This document shows, one piece after another, positions 1 through 9,912 of a stretch of 64,000 nucleotides of DNA (its first letter is position 1; every line of letters begins with the position of its first letter). A program made the position numbers and the translations under genes. This DNA comes from JABDMH01 sp965223165 (GTDB taxonomy: Bacteria; Bacteroidota; Bacteroidia; Chitinophagales; Saprospiraceae). The DNA lies in the NCBI GenBank assembly GCA_965223165.1, contig CBDCVQ010000003.1, forward strand, positions 1 through 64,000, written 5' to 3'. Below the pieces are notes generated by a model that worked only from the letters and a program-made list of their open reading frames with translations, was not told where the DNA came from and made no database searches.

Positions 1-788
1 AACACCAACGGTAGCAGGATAGGAAACAAGGAAGCCATCAATCCCGGTAGCTCGGCATCCTCCTTGGCGGTCAGCGCCTTCAGGTCCTCCACGCTGGCAT
101 CCTGCGTATCTCGGATGGGAATAGTCCATCGCCGGTTGGCCCAGAGGGCATAGAAGTACCCGGCAATAATGGTGACAATACCCACAGCCAAACCCACGAG
201 GATCATGAGGCCCAGGTCTACGCCGATCTCTTCGGCGACAAAGAGCGGGCCGGGCGTGGGTGGCACCAGCGAGTGGGCCATGACGCCACCCGCCACGATG
301 GTCATAACGTATAGACTGTAGGACTTGGGAAACCGAATGCCCAGCGACTTGCCCAAGGGTATCATCAAGTAAAATACGGTGTCAAAAAAGACGGGAATAG
401 CCAGGGTAAAACTGCTACTTAGAAAAGCCAATGGGGCCCGCTTCTCTCCAAACGTGCCCAGCGTCGCTCGAATAATGCGATCGGCGGCTCCGCTCCGCAG
501 CAAACAAGTGCCAATGATCGAGGCCATGGCTATGAGAATGCCAATCTTGGTGGTGGTATTTCCAAAAGCCAGCGCCAGTCTGCGTCCAATCGACTGCTGA
601 GCTAAAGCCTCCGCTTCTGCTGCACCCATGCCCTTGCTCAGCCCAAACTGCACGATTGCCTCCGGGGCTGTCAATAAGCCAACCACCAAGGCGGCTAGCA
701 TGAGTGCCAAAAATGCGTGCACCCGCAAGACAATAATGCCTGCCAGTACGACAGCAATGCCAATAAGTAGTATCACAAACGGGTCCAT
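1..788 (-). CDS. GntP-family sugar-acid permease (3' part missing)
   Basis: Inner-membrane proton symporter of the gluconate permease family, expected to import aldonates or aldarates. The leftward frame starts at the ATG ending at 788 (MDPFVILLIGIAVVLAGI) and stays open to the window edge, so about 262 residues are visible. These are mostly hydrophobic helices. A loop rich in Gly/Ala follows the second helix, and a segment reading AIPVFFDTVFYLMIPL then HSLVPPTPGPLFVA is typical of GntP transporters. It starts 28 bases after the restored end of the glucarate dehydratase gene and is read the same way, so it is probably the last visible gene of the sugar-acid operon. The exact substrate cannot be read from the sequence. 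Confidence 0.88.
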   Translation of the reverse strand, partial: MDPFVILLIGIAVVLAGIIVLRVHAFLALMLAALVVGLLTAPEAIVQFGLSKGMGAAEAEALAQQSIGRRLALAFGNTTTKIGILIAMASIIGTCLLRSGAADRIIRATLGTFGEKRAPLAFLSSSFTLAIPVFFDTVFYLMIPLGKSLGIRFPKSYSLYVMTIVAGGVMAHSLVPPTPGPLFVAEEIGVDLGLMILVGLAVGIVTIIAGYFYALWANRRWTIPIRDTQDASVEDLKALTAKEDAELPGLMASLFPILLPLV

Positions 789-877
789 AATTCCCAGTTT
801 TTTTCTTGGTCTAAACTCACCACCTGGGCAACTTTCGCTCCCAGGTAGGATCCACGTATTTCCGCATTTCGGCAGCG

Positions 878-2122
878 TCATCGCGGCGGCGGTAGGGGAT
901 CTTTTTGATACCTCTCCTTCAAGCGCTCCAATTGATCATAGTCCAGGGTCACGCCCAGACCGGGCGCGGAGGTCACTTGTACACAGCCATTTACGATCGG
1001 CACCCGCCCCCCGGCCACCACCTCGTCCTGCGCAGACTGCCACGGATAATGCGTATCGCAGGCATAGGTGAGGTGGGGAGTGGCGGCCGCCACATGGGCC
1101 ATCGCCATCAAGGACACGCCTAGGTGACTATTGGAATGCATCGAGAGACCGATGCCAAATACTTCCGCCATCTTGGCCAGCTGTTGCACATTGCGCATAC
1201 CGCCCCAATAATGATGGTCGCACAAAATAATCTGAACGGCATCTTCTCTGATCGTCTCCGGGAGATCTGCAAAGGAGTTGACGGCCACATTGCTGGCCAA
1301 GGGGGTCTCGACACCGCGGTCCAGCAATCCCCGACGTACAGCTGCCATGCCATCTAGGCCAGCCGCCGGATCTTCCAGGTATCCACCGCCCGCCAGCTCG
1401 TCCTGCAGGGCCACCCCCACCTCAATGGAGGTCGCGACCGACCATGCGGAGTTGGGGTCGATTCGCAGGGGCACCGACGGACCAAACTCCTGGCGCATCA
1501 GCTTCACTGCCTCAATTTCCACGGCCGGATCAAGCACACCAGCCTTGAATTTTACGGAGCCAAAGCCATAGCGCTCGATCATCGTCTTGACTTGTCGCAG
1601 GAGCGACTGGGCAGAAAGGGCCTCTCCATACTCATCTTCGCGCGTATCTTCCCCCCCTCCTCCCCCGCCGGCATCTTTAAAAAAAGGATAGGCCGAGAAG
1701 GGCACCTGGTCTCGCACCCTACCTCCCAGCAAGTCGGAGACCGGCCTTCCCAAGCTCTTACCGATCAGATCCAGGCAGGCCACTTCGATCGCGGCATAGG
1801 TTCGAGCCGCTTGATCCAATGGGTTTTCCCCGGGTACCAAGAAGGTCTGGCTGGATGCCAAGCCGGTCTGATCCTGCTGTCGACCCGGACGCAAGTCGCC
1901 AATCAATCGAAAGGCATCGGCCCCCAGGATTTTGCTGCGTAGTCCCTCCAGGGCGGCTACCGGCTGCTCTCCGCCATAGGTCTCATTGATCCCCACGATC
2001 CCATCTTCGCTTTCCAGCTCAATGATGGTGCGTAGGGCGTAGGGTTGATGGCGGCCGTAGGAACTACGCAAGGGAGGATCAGCGATGGCTACCGGATGTA
2101 CACGGTAATCTTTAATCTTCAT
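878..2122 (-). CDS. Glucarate dehydratase-like enolase-superfamily enzyme, probable 3' frameshift
   Basis: Expected to dehydrate D-glucarate or a related aldarate to a keto-deoxy acid in the cytoplasm. The 414 residues show the superfamily order: KFKAG near 190 (general base lysines), RIDPN near 220 and LEDP near 248 (metal ligands Asp and Glu), SNVAV near 277 (Asn ligand), CDHHYWGG near 301 and SMHSNSH near 327 (Asp-His pair). This is the glucarate dehydratase pattern. A run of six glycines in a loop near 150 is odd. The frame ends at 878 with an abrupt proline-rich tail. Dropping one base from the five-T run at 902-906 replaces that tail with RRRDDAAEMRKYVDPTWE and a stop at 817, the normal family C-terminus. 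The gene is therefore probably frameshifted, or the base is a sequencing error. It lies 33 bases after the mannonate-dehydratase-like gene. Confidence 0.87.
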   Translation of the reverse strand: MKIKDYRVHPVAIADPPLRSSYGRHQPYALRTIIELESEDGIVGINETYGGEQPVAALEGLRSKILGADAFRLIGDLRPGRQQDQTGLASSQTFLVPGENPLDQAARTYAAIEVACLDLIGKSLGRPVSDLLGGRVRDQVPFSAYPFFKDAGGGGGGEDTREDEYGEALSAQSLLRQVKTMIERYGFGSVKFKAGVLDPAVEIEAVKLMRQEFGPSVPLRIDPNSAWSVATSIEVGVALQDELAGGGYLEDPAAGLDGMAAVRRGLLDRGVETPLASNVAVNSFADLPETIREDAVQIILCDHHYWGGMRNVQQLAKMAEVFGIGLSMHSNSHLGVSLMAMAHVAAATPHLTYACDTHYPWQSAQDEVVAGGRVPIVNGCVQVTSAPGLGVTLDYDQLERLKERYQKDPLPPPR

Positions 2123-2155
2123 GTAAGGTCAGTCAGTTTGGTTGTTGGTCGGTCC

Positions 2156-3274
2156 TCAGGCCTCACTGGCAACCGCTTGAATCAGCGCAATGTTGTATCC
2201 GAAAGCAAAGGCGTGGCCCTGCAGCCCGGCTCCCGCGGCCTCATGGCGGGGAATATGGTCGGGCATAACCATACCGTCGTAGCCCACATCGCGGAGAGCC
2301 CGGATCACCTCTACAAAATCCATGTCGCCATTGTCGGGATAGACTTCCTGAAAATGGTTCCATCCACCTTTGATATTGCGCATATGGATATTAAATATCT
2401 GGTTTCGCTCGCCCACCCACTTGATGATGGGAATAATTTCCCTCTTGGGGTCCTTCAGCCCCTCTGCGGTCGATCCCAGGCAGAGGTTAAATCCATGATT
2501 GGGGCTGTCGTAAAGTTTGGCAAACCGCTTTATGCCGGCAAATACGTCGGGACTGTTCCATCGGGTGATGCCGCCGTAGCCGACGGGCGTGGGTGGGTCG
2601 GCAATGTGGTTGCCCAGACGGACATTGTATTCATCCGCGACCGGCAGTATACGATCGAGCAGGTAGGTGATCCGCTCGTAGATTTGGTCGATGGTCACCC
2701 CTCCTGGCACAGGTCGATGGCGATCGGTCCCCTTGGCATCCTCATAGATCCATGTGCTGTAGGACGCATTGCCTCGCTTCGGATCGACGGTTCGGCCGGT
2801 ACGCAGCACCGGTTGGATCGTCGTATTGTAGAGAAGGAGCCGCACCTCAGACTTGGCCGCCACTTGGATCATCTGCTGGATCATCTCAATCTCTCGATCA
2901 CGCTCAGGACTTTTACCCAGCATAATGTGTGGTGTGGTCACCCGATCGATACCGGCAGAGCTCAGCGGCAAATGATAAGCGTCGAGACTGATGCCATACT
3001 TGGCGCAATCCTCCTTTTTCTTCAGTGAATCTTCCAGGTCCCACCCGACTCCGTCGATGAATTTGGGCGCACCCCCGTCCATGTTAAATACACCATGTCT
3101 CGCTAAGAATTCAAGGTTCTCCTTTCCGGTACCACCGTGTTGACAGCCCACCTTCATGAGCACTGGCTTGGATCTCTTTTGGCCGCTGGCATCAGACGAT
3201 GGCCACCAGGACGACAAGGTACTTGTCCCGAGACTGCCGCCCACCAAAACTTGGAGCAGATTTCTTCTCTTCAT
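2156..3274 (-). CDS. Mannonate dehydratase (UxuA)-like TIM-barrel protein with export leader
   Basis: A 372-residue TIM-barrel protein related to D-mannonate dehydratase, which makes 2-keto-3-deoxygluconate from mannonate. Visible family features in the second half are NLCLGS, then IHMRN (metal-binding strand ends), DNGDMDF, and MPDHIPRH followed by AFAFGYN near the C-terminus. The start at 3274 was chosen over an in-frame ATG at 3319 because it gives a clean leader: MKRRNLLQ, a short hydrophobic stretch, and a small-residue region. The leader resembles a twin-arginine signal, which is unusual for UxuA and suggests an envelope location. It follows susD after about 250 bases and precedes the glucarate dehydratase gene. 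It could instead act on a related sugar acid. Confidence 0.78.
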   Translation of the reverse strand: MKRRNLLQVLVGGSLGTSTLSSWWPSSDASGQKRSKPVLMKVGCQHGGTGKENLEFLARHGVFNMDGGAPKFIDGVGWDLEDSLKKKEDCAKYGISLDAYHLPLSSAGIDRVTTPHIMLGKSPERDREIEMIQQMIQVAAKSEVRLLLYNTTIQPVLRTGRTVDPKRGNASYSTWIYEDAKGTDRHRPVPGGVTIDQIYERITYLLDRILPVADEYNVRLGNHIADPPTPVGYGGITRWNSPDVFAGIKRFAKLYDSPNHGFNLCLGSTAEGLKDPKREIIPIIKWVGERNQIFNIHMRNIKGGWNHFQEVYPDNGDMDFVEVIRALRDVGYDGMVMPDHIPRHEAAGAGLQGHAFAFGYNIALIQAVASEA

Positions 3275-3526
3275 GGTCAAGATATTTTTATGTGGTTTTA
3301 TGGAGACGAAAGCCACCATCTAAAATCGGCCGTTTCCAGTGACACCGGGCTTCCATCGCATGATTATATTAAGAAAAAAGAGGGACAATGATCGACGATC
3401 TTAGCTGGTGGTCGTGATAGAGTGAACGATCATAGACCATCGTCCCGAGAAAGGTGAGATAAGATGATGTCAAGTATGGGGTACGCGCCTATTTCAATTA
3501 ACAGCAAGATTTAGTATGAAGCCTCA

Positions 3527-5053
3527 CTAAGGCACGTCCCACCAAATTCTGGTATCCAATAGGTCAGGTCCCTGACGAGCAATAGCCTGATCGATGTTAG
3601 CCTTATTCACGGTCAGCTCCGAATCCGGATAGGTAAGCCTCCGAATAAAATCCTCGGTCTTAAGATCACTACCGGGGTAGGGATTGGGGGCCACCTGTGG
3701 ATACCCACTGCGACGAAAGTTGGCCCAGGCCTCCGGCCCATTAAGCAGAGACGAGACCCAATACTGTGCATTAATCTGCTCGAGCTCCTCACCGGGCACG
3801 AGTGGATTGGCTTCCAGGTAGGCCACAATGTCTTGACTGGCAATATCCGTTTCGCCTGGCCACATAGAAAACTGCTCCATATTGGCCTCGATACCTGCCT
3901 CATACGTGGCGGCCGCGTCTCCACTCGCCCATCCCCTTACGATCACTTCGGCCAGCAGCAGCTGCGTCTGCGAGTAGGTCACGAGAAAGCTCGGTGCCTC
4001 CGGATTGCCCAGCCGGGTGCGATCTAGTTGGCTGTAGTCGTACAAGCTGGCCAGGCCTGCAGCCTCCACCACCGGCGGAATGGACGAATTGTCAAATCCC
4101 TGGGGCATGCCAATCTGGATCGATGGATCCCGACTGGCGTTGGCCTCTACCTGCTCTCCCTCACTTTGGGCCCCCACAAACCGCACCGCGATGGCAGCCA
4201 GACGGGGATCCCCTCGCTCGGTGAGGAAATTCACAAATTCCTCATCCAAGTAATAGAAGGGAGCCTGCCCTCCATTCAGATTAGTCCCCACCGGATTGCG
4301 AAAATCAGCATTGTGTCTGACCACCGCATTGTCATCATTTGACTCCATAAGCCCACCGGCTACGGCCTTGCCGGCAAACTCCTGTGCCTTGGAGGGATTC
4401 ACCTTGGTGAGCCGCATCGCCGCCCGCAGCAGCAGGGAGTATCCCAGTCGCTTCCATTGCCCAACATCGCCTCCATAGAGGATGTCTTGCTCCACCGCAT
4501 CATTTCCCTCGTTGAGGGCTGCGGAGGCAGATTCCAGCTCGGATAAAATCTGATCGTAGATCAATTCCTGGGCGTCATAGGATGGAAATGAGTTGCCATC
4601 GAGAAAGGCTCGGCTGGCCTCCTGGTAGGGCACATCTCCATACGTATCTGTCAGTACCATAAAGGCATGGGCTCGCCAAATACGCAGCATGCTAGAAAGA
4701 TTGGTACGATCGGGAGCTTCCTTGAGTGCCTCAATACCGTCCACTAGGTTTTTCAGTATGCGGCGATAACCGTCTTGCCAATTATCCTCGGTGGCTGATC
4801 GATTGTCCTGATTCAGATTGGCTCCGGTCCCCACGCCGGTAAATGGTGTGATCATTTGACGCACGATCGTCGTTTCGTAGGTCAAATTGTTATACACCGG
4901 AGCGCTCTCTATGATGGCATAATTCAGTTGAAAGGTCGGATCGATGGAGGTGAGACGTACGGGGTTGGTATTTAATTCGTCAAAGCCATCGTCACATCCT
5001 ACGGACCATGCCGTCAGCGCAAGAATGGTCAAATATATTTGGATTTTTGTCAT
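3527..5053 (-). CDS. susD: SusD/RagB-type outer-membrane glycan-binding lipoprotein
   Basis: Surface lipoprotein that caps the partner SusC transporter and binds the incoming oligosaccharide. The 508-residue protein begins with a lipoprotein signal (SVGCDD, acylated Cys at 20), followed by DELNTNP, a hallmark of the SusD-like_2 branch. The middle is helix-rich (LRIWRAHAFMVLTDTYGDVPY, TPR-like part split by loops) and the C-terminus has the usual RRLTYPDSELTVN pattern. It starts 43 bases downstream of the susC stop on the same strand, the normal SusC-SusD order. The neighbouring sugar-acid enzymes suggest a uronate-containing or aldarate-related ligand; this is inferred from position only. Confidence 0.94.
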   Translation of the reverse strand: MTKIQIYLTILALTAWSVGCDDGFDELNTNPVRLTSIDPTFQLNYAIIESAPVYNNLTYETTIVRQMITPFTGVGTGANLNQDNRSATEDNWQDGYRRILKNLVDGIEALKEAPDRTNLSSMLRIWRAHAFMVLTDTYGDVPYQEASRAFLDGNSFPSYDAQELIYDQILSELESASAALNEGNDAVEQDILYGGDVGQWKRLGYSLLLRAAMRLTKVNPSKAQEFAGKAVAGGLMESNDDNAVVRHNADFRNPVGTNLNGGQAPFYYLDEEFVNFLTERGDPRLAAIAVRFVGAQSEGEQVEANASRDPSIQIGMPQGFDNSSIPPVVEAAGLASLYDYSQLDRTRLGNPEAPSFLVTYSQTQLLLAEVIVRGWASGDAAATYEAGIEANMEQFSMWPGETDIASQDIVAYLEANPLVPGEELEQINAQYWVSSLLNGPEAWANFRRSGYPQVAPNPYPGSDLKTEDFIRRLTYPDSELTVNKANIDQAIARQGPDLLDTRIWWDVP

Positions 5054-5096
5054 TGCTTTTGATTTTAAAATATTCGTACCAAGGAAGGGTCCAGCA

Positions 5097-8000
5097 TCAA
5101 AAATTCAGTTTGAGATTAAATCCGAGGCTTCGGGTCACCGGGAGACCGGTTGCCTCCAAACCTTCACTGCTGTCGGCAATAATTCCATTTTGATTGGGAT
5201 GGATATGAGGTACCCATTTCTTAAGTACGGCCACATTATTTGCCACTAGACTCAGATGAGCACCGCTGATGTACCGGTTATTAGGAATCAAATTTGTCAA
5301 ATTATATCCCAATGTGATCTGCCTCAACTGCCACGAACCCGCATTGAAGACAGATTGCTCCGACATACGGAAGCTCCGAATGGTCTCATAAAAGGTTTGC
5401 ACCGGCGTTTCAGCCGTATTGGTCTCTCCGTTGGTATTGACGCCTTCTCCCGTCACAAATCCCTGCTCCCGCCCTACCAGAGTGGCCTTGTCCAAACCAT
5501 GCCGGTAGGCATTGGTGTGCGTCCCGGAAATCATCTTGTGACCGAGCTTAAAATCTATCAGAAAAGAAAAGGTCAGGTCTCCGTAAGAGAAATTATTCAT
5601 AAATCCACCCCACCATTTGGGAAGGGCGCTGCCAAAACTCAACTGTTCTTTCGAGCGTACGGGTCGGCCGGTATTAGCATCAAACACTTGCCTGCCCTGA
5701 TCATCCCGAAGGTAGCCCCAGCCATACAGTTGCGCCATGGGCTTGCCCACCACTTGACGAAGCTCGCCATGAAAGTCCGCGTTGCCCACTGTGATAAAGG
5801 TACCATCGACATCATCTCCAAGGCTCAGCACTTTGGAAGTATTGTACGTGGCATTGAGGCTAGTACTCCATTCAAACCTTCGACCATCAATTGGTGAGAG
5901 CGATAAAAACATCTCTATCCCCCGGTTGCGACTTTCACCCACGTTGATCAGCTGTGTCTGAAATCCGGAGGCATCGGATATTTGGGCTCGAAGAATCTGG
6001 TCGGAGGAAAGCTTATCGTAGTAGGACGCCTCAAATCGTACGTTTTCAAACATAATAAGCTCGATGCCCACCTCTTTTTCCGTCACCCGCATGGGTTTCA
6101 GATTGGCATTGGGCACGGTAGAGCCGCTGATATTTCCAAGTGGTTGCGCAGTGCCCGACGGATTGGGAAATTGTTGTGCGCTGATATTGTAAAAAAGGTT
6201 ATTGGAGTACGGTGCCACATCCGTGTCGCTACCCACCTGTGCATAAGCCACTCTGAATTTGGCGAAGGAGATCCAATTGGGCAGATCGAAGGCCTCGGTA
6301 AAAATAAAACTGCCAGTTACAGAAGGGTACAAAATACCAACCTCCCCAGGCCAGAGTGGTGAAAACCAATCATTTCGCGCCGTTCCGTTGAGATAAACAA
6401 ATCCACCGTAATTAACCTCAGCGGAGGCGTAGATCGAATTTACCTGGCGCTCAGAGATCGTGTAGTTGGGCGTCACCTTACTGGCATTGCCGATCGTGTA
6501 TAGGCCTCGGGTAAAGAAATTTTCGCCGAGTTCCGTATTAATGTCATTGCGTCGGTACATCTGGTTGCCTCCCGCATTGAGCACGACACCAATTTCTCCA
6601 AATTGACGGTTGGCACCGATCAAAATATCTGCATTGACCTCGCGAAACCTTCGGATATCCCGCACGTACTGACCATTGACAAATCCGGGCGGTGGCGACG
6701 ACTGACGTTGGGACCCTGTGGGCAAATTATATTCGACATCCCTCGTGTAATAATCCTGTCCGATCCGACCCTGCACATATAGCCAATCGGTCAGATTGTA
6801 TCGAGCCGTGATATTGCCATACACCCGATCCCGGAGGTTGTTCTCAAAGCGAGACAGGGCGAAATAGGGATTCGTGCGATTGGTAAAGCGAGAATATTTC
6901 ACCTCATCACCATTTTCGTCAAAGGCATTGTCGCGGAGCAGATCCAGCGGCATGGTGGTGGCAAGGGTGTATATGACCACGGGACTGTAGTCCTGCTCGG
7001 CGATATTGGGCGGATTCGTGCGATCCTCATGCGCATAGTTGATGTTGCCGGAGACCACCAACTTGCCCACATTTTGTGTAAAGCCCAGATTAATGGTCTG
7101 TCGCTCAAATTCAGATCCGGGTAGGATGACGTTGCTACTAAGGTTGGCCAAGGACAGGCTTAGCCCGCCGTTGTCCCCACCGGAGGCAATGGTCAGGGTG
7201 TTGGACCACTGATGACCATTGCGATAGTAGTCGCGCACCTTATTAGGTTGAGCTGTGTAGGGCACCTCCAATCCGTCAAAAAGGATTTGGGTCATGCCGG
7301 GTTCAATCTTCTCGCCAAAGCTCCAGACGCCCGAAGTCGGGCCCGGTGCATTTGGCCGTGCCCCGCGTTCGCCCTGGCCATACTCGTACTGGTAGTCCGT
7401 AAAGTCTAGCGGCGTATCATGGGTGAAATTCGTATTAAAGGTCACTTGGAGTCCCTTACCTTCCGCCCGGTTCTTGGTCGTGACCATAATCACCCCGTCT
7501 TTTGCTCTGGAACCATACAGGGCCGAAGCGGCTGCTCCCTTCAGTATACTCATAGAGACGATATCATCCGGATTAATGCTACTGAGGCCGTCACCACTGT
7601 CGGATCGCCTATTTCGGCCCACGCTGTTGCCACCTCGCTGGACACCAAAAGTGGTGTTGTCGATCGGCACACCATTGACCACGATCAGCGGCGAATTGTT
7701 GCCGCCAAACGATGAGACGCCCCTAATGCGGATTTTACTACTGCCTTGCGGCCCGGAGCCCAGACTGGTCACATTCACCCCGGACACTTTACCCTGCAGC
7801 ACATCCATGAATTTGGCCGATCGGTTCGTAGTCAGCTCTTCAGGTTTGACTTTGGAGGTCGCGTAGCCCAGCGTGCGCTGATCCTTTTCGATGCCCAAGG
7901 CCGTCACGATCACCTCGTCCAATTGCAACGCATCGTCATCTAGGGTCAAGTTTACCTCAGACCGACCGTCGATCAAAACTTCCACGGTGCGGAAGCCGGT

Positions 8001-8630
8001 ATACGAGAAGATGAGGGTAGTGGCATCATCGGGTACCTCCAGCTGATAGTTGCCATCCAGGTCGGTAGCCGTACCGATGGCCGTACCTTTGACCAGCACA
8101 TTGACACCGATCAGCGGCTCGCCGTCCCCGTCCGTGACCTTACCCGAGACCGGAGTCACACGCCGAACGGCCGCTATCTCGTGGGCAATAGTCTTAAACT
8201 TCTCGCCCAAATTTGTGGCCTTAGGCTTAATGCTGATATGGCTCCGCTCCTGCAGCTTGCTGATCTGGCCGATCTTTTTGATCAGCTTTTTTGCTGTGCG
8301 ATTGCCACTCCGATTATTTTGATAAATGATGACATACTTGTCGTTTAATGCCTCGTACCGCAGGCTGGTGCTGGAGAGGAGTCGATCGATGGCTTGATCC
8401 AGGCTCTCCCCAGCCCTAAAATCAAAATCCACCTTCATATCTCTCAGCAACTTGGTTTCGTAGGAAAAGAACACATCAAATGTTCTACTCAGCTCTTCTA
8501 ATACATCCGTCAGAAGCATCTCCGCGGAGGCATCACCATCTTCCGGGCCGGCTGCCTTGACCTCCCACGGATGGGCCACGAGTCCCAGCCAAAGCAGGGC
8601 CATTGACAGGTGAAGTTTTGATATTTTCAT
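5097..8630 (-). CDS. susC: SusC/RagA TonB-linked outer-membrane transporter with N-terminal STN domain
   Basis: Active importer of oligosaccharides across the outer membrane, driven by TonB. The 1177 residues show a signal peptide (1-26), an STN domain at about 36-102 (VLEELSRTFDVFFSY to YVIIY), a carboxypeptidase-like regulatory domain at about 160-240 starting VSGKVTDGDGEPLIGVNV, a TonB-box-like LDEVIVTALG, a plug domain with IRIRGVSSFGGNNSPLIVVNG, and a long beta-barrel ending LGFNLKLNF. The STN domain is the part that talks to FecR anti-sigma factors, and fecR lies directly upstream. Regulation by a FecR/ECF-sigma relay is therefore expected. It is co-oriented with susD and the sugar-acid enzymes. 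Confidence 0.96.
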   Translation of the reverse strand: MKISKLHLSMALLWLGLVAHPWEVKAAGPEDGDASAEMLLTDVLEELSRTFDVFFSYETKLLRDMKVDFDFRAGESLDQAIDRLLSSTSLRYEALNDKYVIIYQNNRSGNRTAKKLIKKIGQISKLQERSHISIKPKATNLGEKFKTIAHEIAAVRRVTPVSGKVTDGDGEPLIGVNVLVKGTAIGTATDLDGNYQLEVPDDATTLIFSYTGFRTVEVLIDGRSEVNLTLDDDALQLDEVIVTALGIEKDQRTLGYATSKVKPEELTTNRSAKFMDVLQGKVSGVNVTSLGSGPQGSSKIRIRGVSSFGGNNSPLIVVNGVPIDNTTFGVQRGGNSVGRNRRSDSGDGLSSINPDDIVSMSILKGAAASALYGSRAKDGVIMVTTKNRAEGKGLQVTFNTNFTHDTPLDFTDYQYEYGQGERGARPNAPGPTSGVWSFGEKIEPGMTQILFDGLEVPYTAQPNKVRDYYRNGHQWSNTLTIASGGDNGGLSLSLANLSSNVILPGSEFERQTINLGFTQNVGKLVVSGNINYAHEDRTNPPNIAEQDYSPVVIYTLATTMPLDLLRDNAFDENGDEVKYSRFTNRTNPYFALSRFENNLRDRVYGNITARYNLTDWLYVQGRIGQDYYTRDVEYNLPTGSQRQSSPPPGFVNGQYVRDIRRFREVNADILIGANRQFGEIGVVLNAGGNQMYRRNDINTELGENFFTRGLYTIGNASKVTPNYTISERQVNSIYASAEVNYGGFVYLNGTARNDWFSPLWPGEVGILYPSVTGSFIFTEAFDLPNWISFAKFRVAYAQVGSDTDVAPYSNNLFYNISAQQFPNPSGTAQPLGNISGSTVPNANLKPMRVTEKEVGIELIMFENVRFEASYYDKLSSDQILRAQISDASGFQTQLINVGESRNRGIEMFLSLSPIDGRRFEWSTSLNATYNTSKVLSLGDDVDGTFITVGNADFHGELRQVVGKPMAQLYGWGYLRDDQGRQVFDANTGRPVRSKEQLSFGSALPKWWGGFMNNFSYGDLTFSFLIDFKLGHKMISGTHTNAYRHGLDKATLVGREQGFVTGEGVNTNGETNTAETPVQTFYETIRSFRMSEQSVFNAGSWQLRQITLGYNLTNLIPNNRYISGAHLSLVANNVAVLKKWVPHIHPNQNGIIADSSEGLEATGLPVTRSLGFNLKLNF

Positions 8631-8661
8631 AATTTGGATTTTTGTACTCTAATATTTGACT

Positions 8662-8686
8662 GGGGCGCCTGTGCCATAGGCGCTCC
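8662..8686. other. Hairpin between fecR and susC
   Basis: GGGGCGCCT at 8662-8670 pairs with AGGCGCTCC at 8678-8686 around a 7-base loop, with one mismatch. It lies in the 69-base gap after the fecR stop and before the susC start. No run of T follows on the minus strand, so it is more likely an mRNA stability or processing element, or a weak attenuator, than a classic terminator. This is a visual call; no folding energy was computed. Confidence 0.45.
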
Positions 8687-8699
8687 GGTTATTTTCTGC

Positions 8700-9752
8700 C
8701 TACTCGATCACATAAAATTCAGCCTCTCTGTAGATGGTTAAATCGGCAATCGTCTTATCCAGTATGGTGATAGCGGTTTCAATTTCATCTATAGGTAGTG
8801 GAAAGTTCAGTTTCCGTTGATAATCGGCTGGATTTTCCACCCGAAATTTCACACCGTACGTATCTTCTATCTTCTTCAAAACCTCGCTCAGCGGAGAGTC
8901 CTTAAAGGTGAGCACACCTGTCTTCCAAGAGGTGTGCAGTGCCGATTCCTCCGCTCGTTTCTTGACCATCTTTTGACTTTGCTTGGAGTACGCGACCAGG
9001 TCGCCGGGCTCCATCACTATCGGAGATTCCCTCCCCTCAATGTGCAAGATGATCGATCCCTCCTCCAGATAGACCGTTGACCGGCCTCCATAACTATTCA
9101 CGTTGAATGCGGTGCCGAGCACCTCGATGGTCAAATCGTCGGTGACCACGACAAATTTCTGGTCGTATTCGGGCACTCTCTGCACCTCAAAGAAGGCCTC
9201 GCCCTCCAGCCAAATCTCCCGATGTTCATCACGGTCCCACATGGGCTTATAGGTCATGCGCGAGTTGGAATTCAATCGTACTTTGGAGCCATCAGAGAGC
9301 TCCAACTCCTGCTGCTCACCAAATGCCGTCTGTACAATATCCGGCCGCGGTGACCACAGGAGTAGCCACAGAGCCAAACCAAGCGTCAATGCTATGCCGG
9401 CAGCCAGCGGCCACCTTTGTAATATTCTGACCCTAGGTCGATAATTTCGAGAGCCCGATCCAACCGCCTGTGACCTAGCATGGGTCACCTGACCTGCCTG
9501 AGTCTTCAACAATATTTCTTCAAACCTGCGATCCCGTTCCGCCGTTGGCAAGGATGGGTGCTTGCCCACCTCCTCCCAAATCTTTTCCAGCAATCTTCCA
9601 TCGGGTGGCGACGGATCGTCCTTAATCATGTCCATCAGCAGGTCCAACTCTGTCGCGGTGGCGGTGCCTTCGTAAAGCTTTCTCAGTAGAATACTTCTGG
9701 TTTTCGATCTGTTCCTTCGCAATCGCTTCCAAATTTTAATTAATGATGACAA
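8700..9752 (-). CDS. FecR-family anti-sigma factor
   Basis: Inner-membrane anti-sigma regulator that holds an ECF sigma factor until a signal arrives from the STN domain of a SusC-type transporter. The 350 residues show a cytoplasmic N-terminal part (to about 110), one membrane helix near 113-132 (LAAGIALTLGLALWLLLW), the FecR domain with LSDGSKVRLNSNSRM and LEGEAFFEV, and a C-terminal DUF4974-like region (LTFKDSPLSEVLKKIEDTYGV). It is followed on the same strand by susC. The matching sigma gene is read divergently across a 258-base gap, whereas many Bacteroidota loci have sigma, fecR and susC in one direction. Confidence 0.93.
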   Translation of the reverse strand: MSSLIKIWKRLRRNRSKTRSILLRKLYEGTATATELDLLMDMIKDDPSPPDGRLLEKIWEEVGKHPSLPTAERDRRFEEILLKTQAGQVTHARSQAVGSGSRNYRPRVRILQRWPLAAGIALTLGLALWLLLWSPRPDIVQTAFGEQQELELSDGSKVRLNSNSRMTYKPMWDRDEHREIWLEGEAFFEVQRVPEYDQKFVVVTDDLTIEVLGTAFNVNSYGGRSTVYLEEGSIILHIEGRESPIVMEPGDLVAYSKQSQKMVKKRAEESALHTSWKTGVLTFKDSPLSEVLKKIEDTYGVKFRVENPADYQRKLNFPLPIDEIETAITILDKTIADLTIYREAEFYVIE

Positions 9753-9912
9753 TATCTAACCCTGAGTCAAATTATTTAGGGCACAGAAAAAAATTCCCTT
9801 GGCAGGCAGACGTTTCATTCGACTGCTGCAAAAAAACATCAGTATCTATCATATAATCCCCCGGCTTCCCCCAAAAAGGATTAGGCGATATGCCATGTTT
9901 CTGAAAAAAAAT

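Noticed and set aside
2045..3028. Rightward 327-codon frame opposite the mannonate-dehydratase-like gene
   Set aside because: It lies wholly antisense to a well-supported family member and shows no domain.
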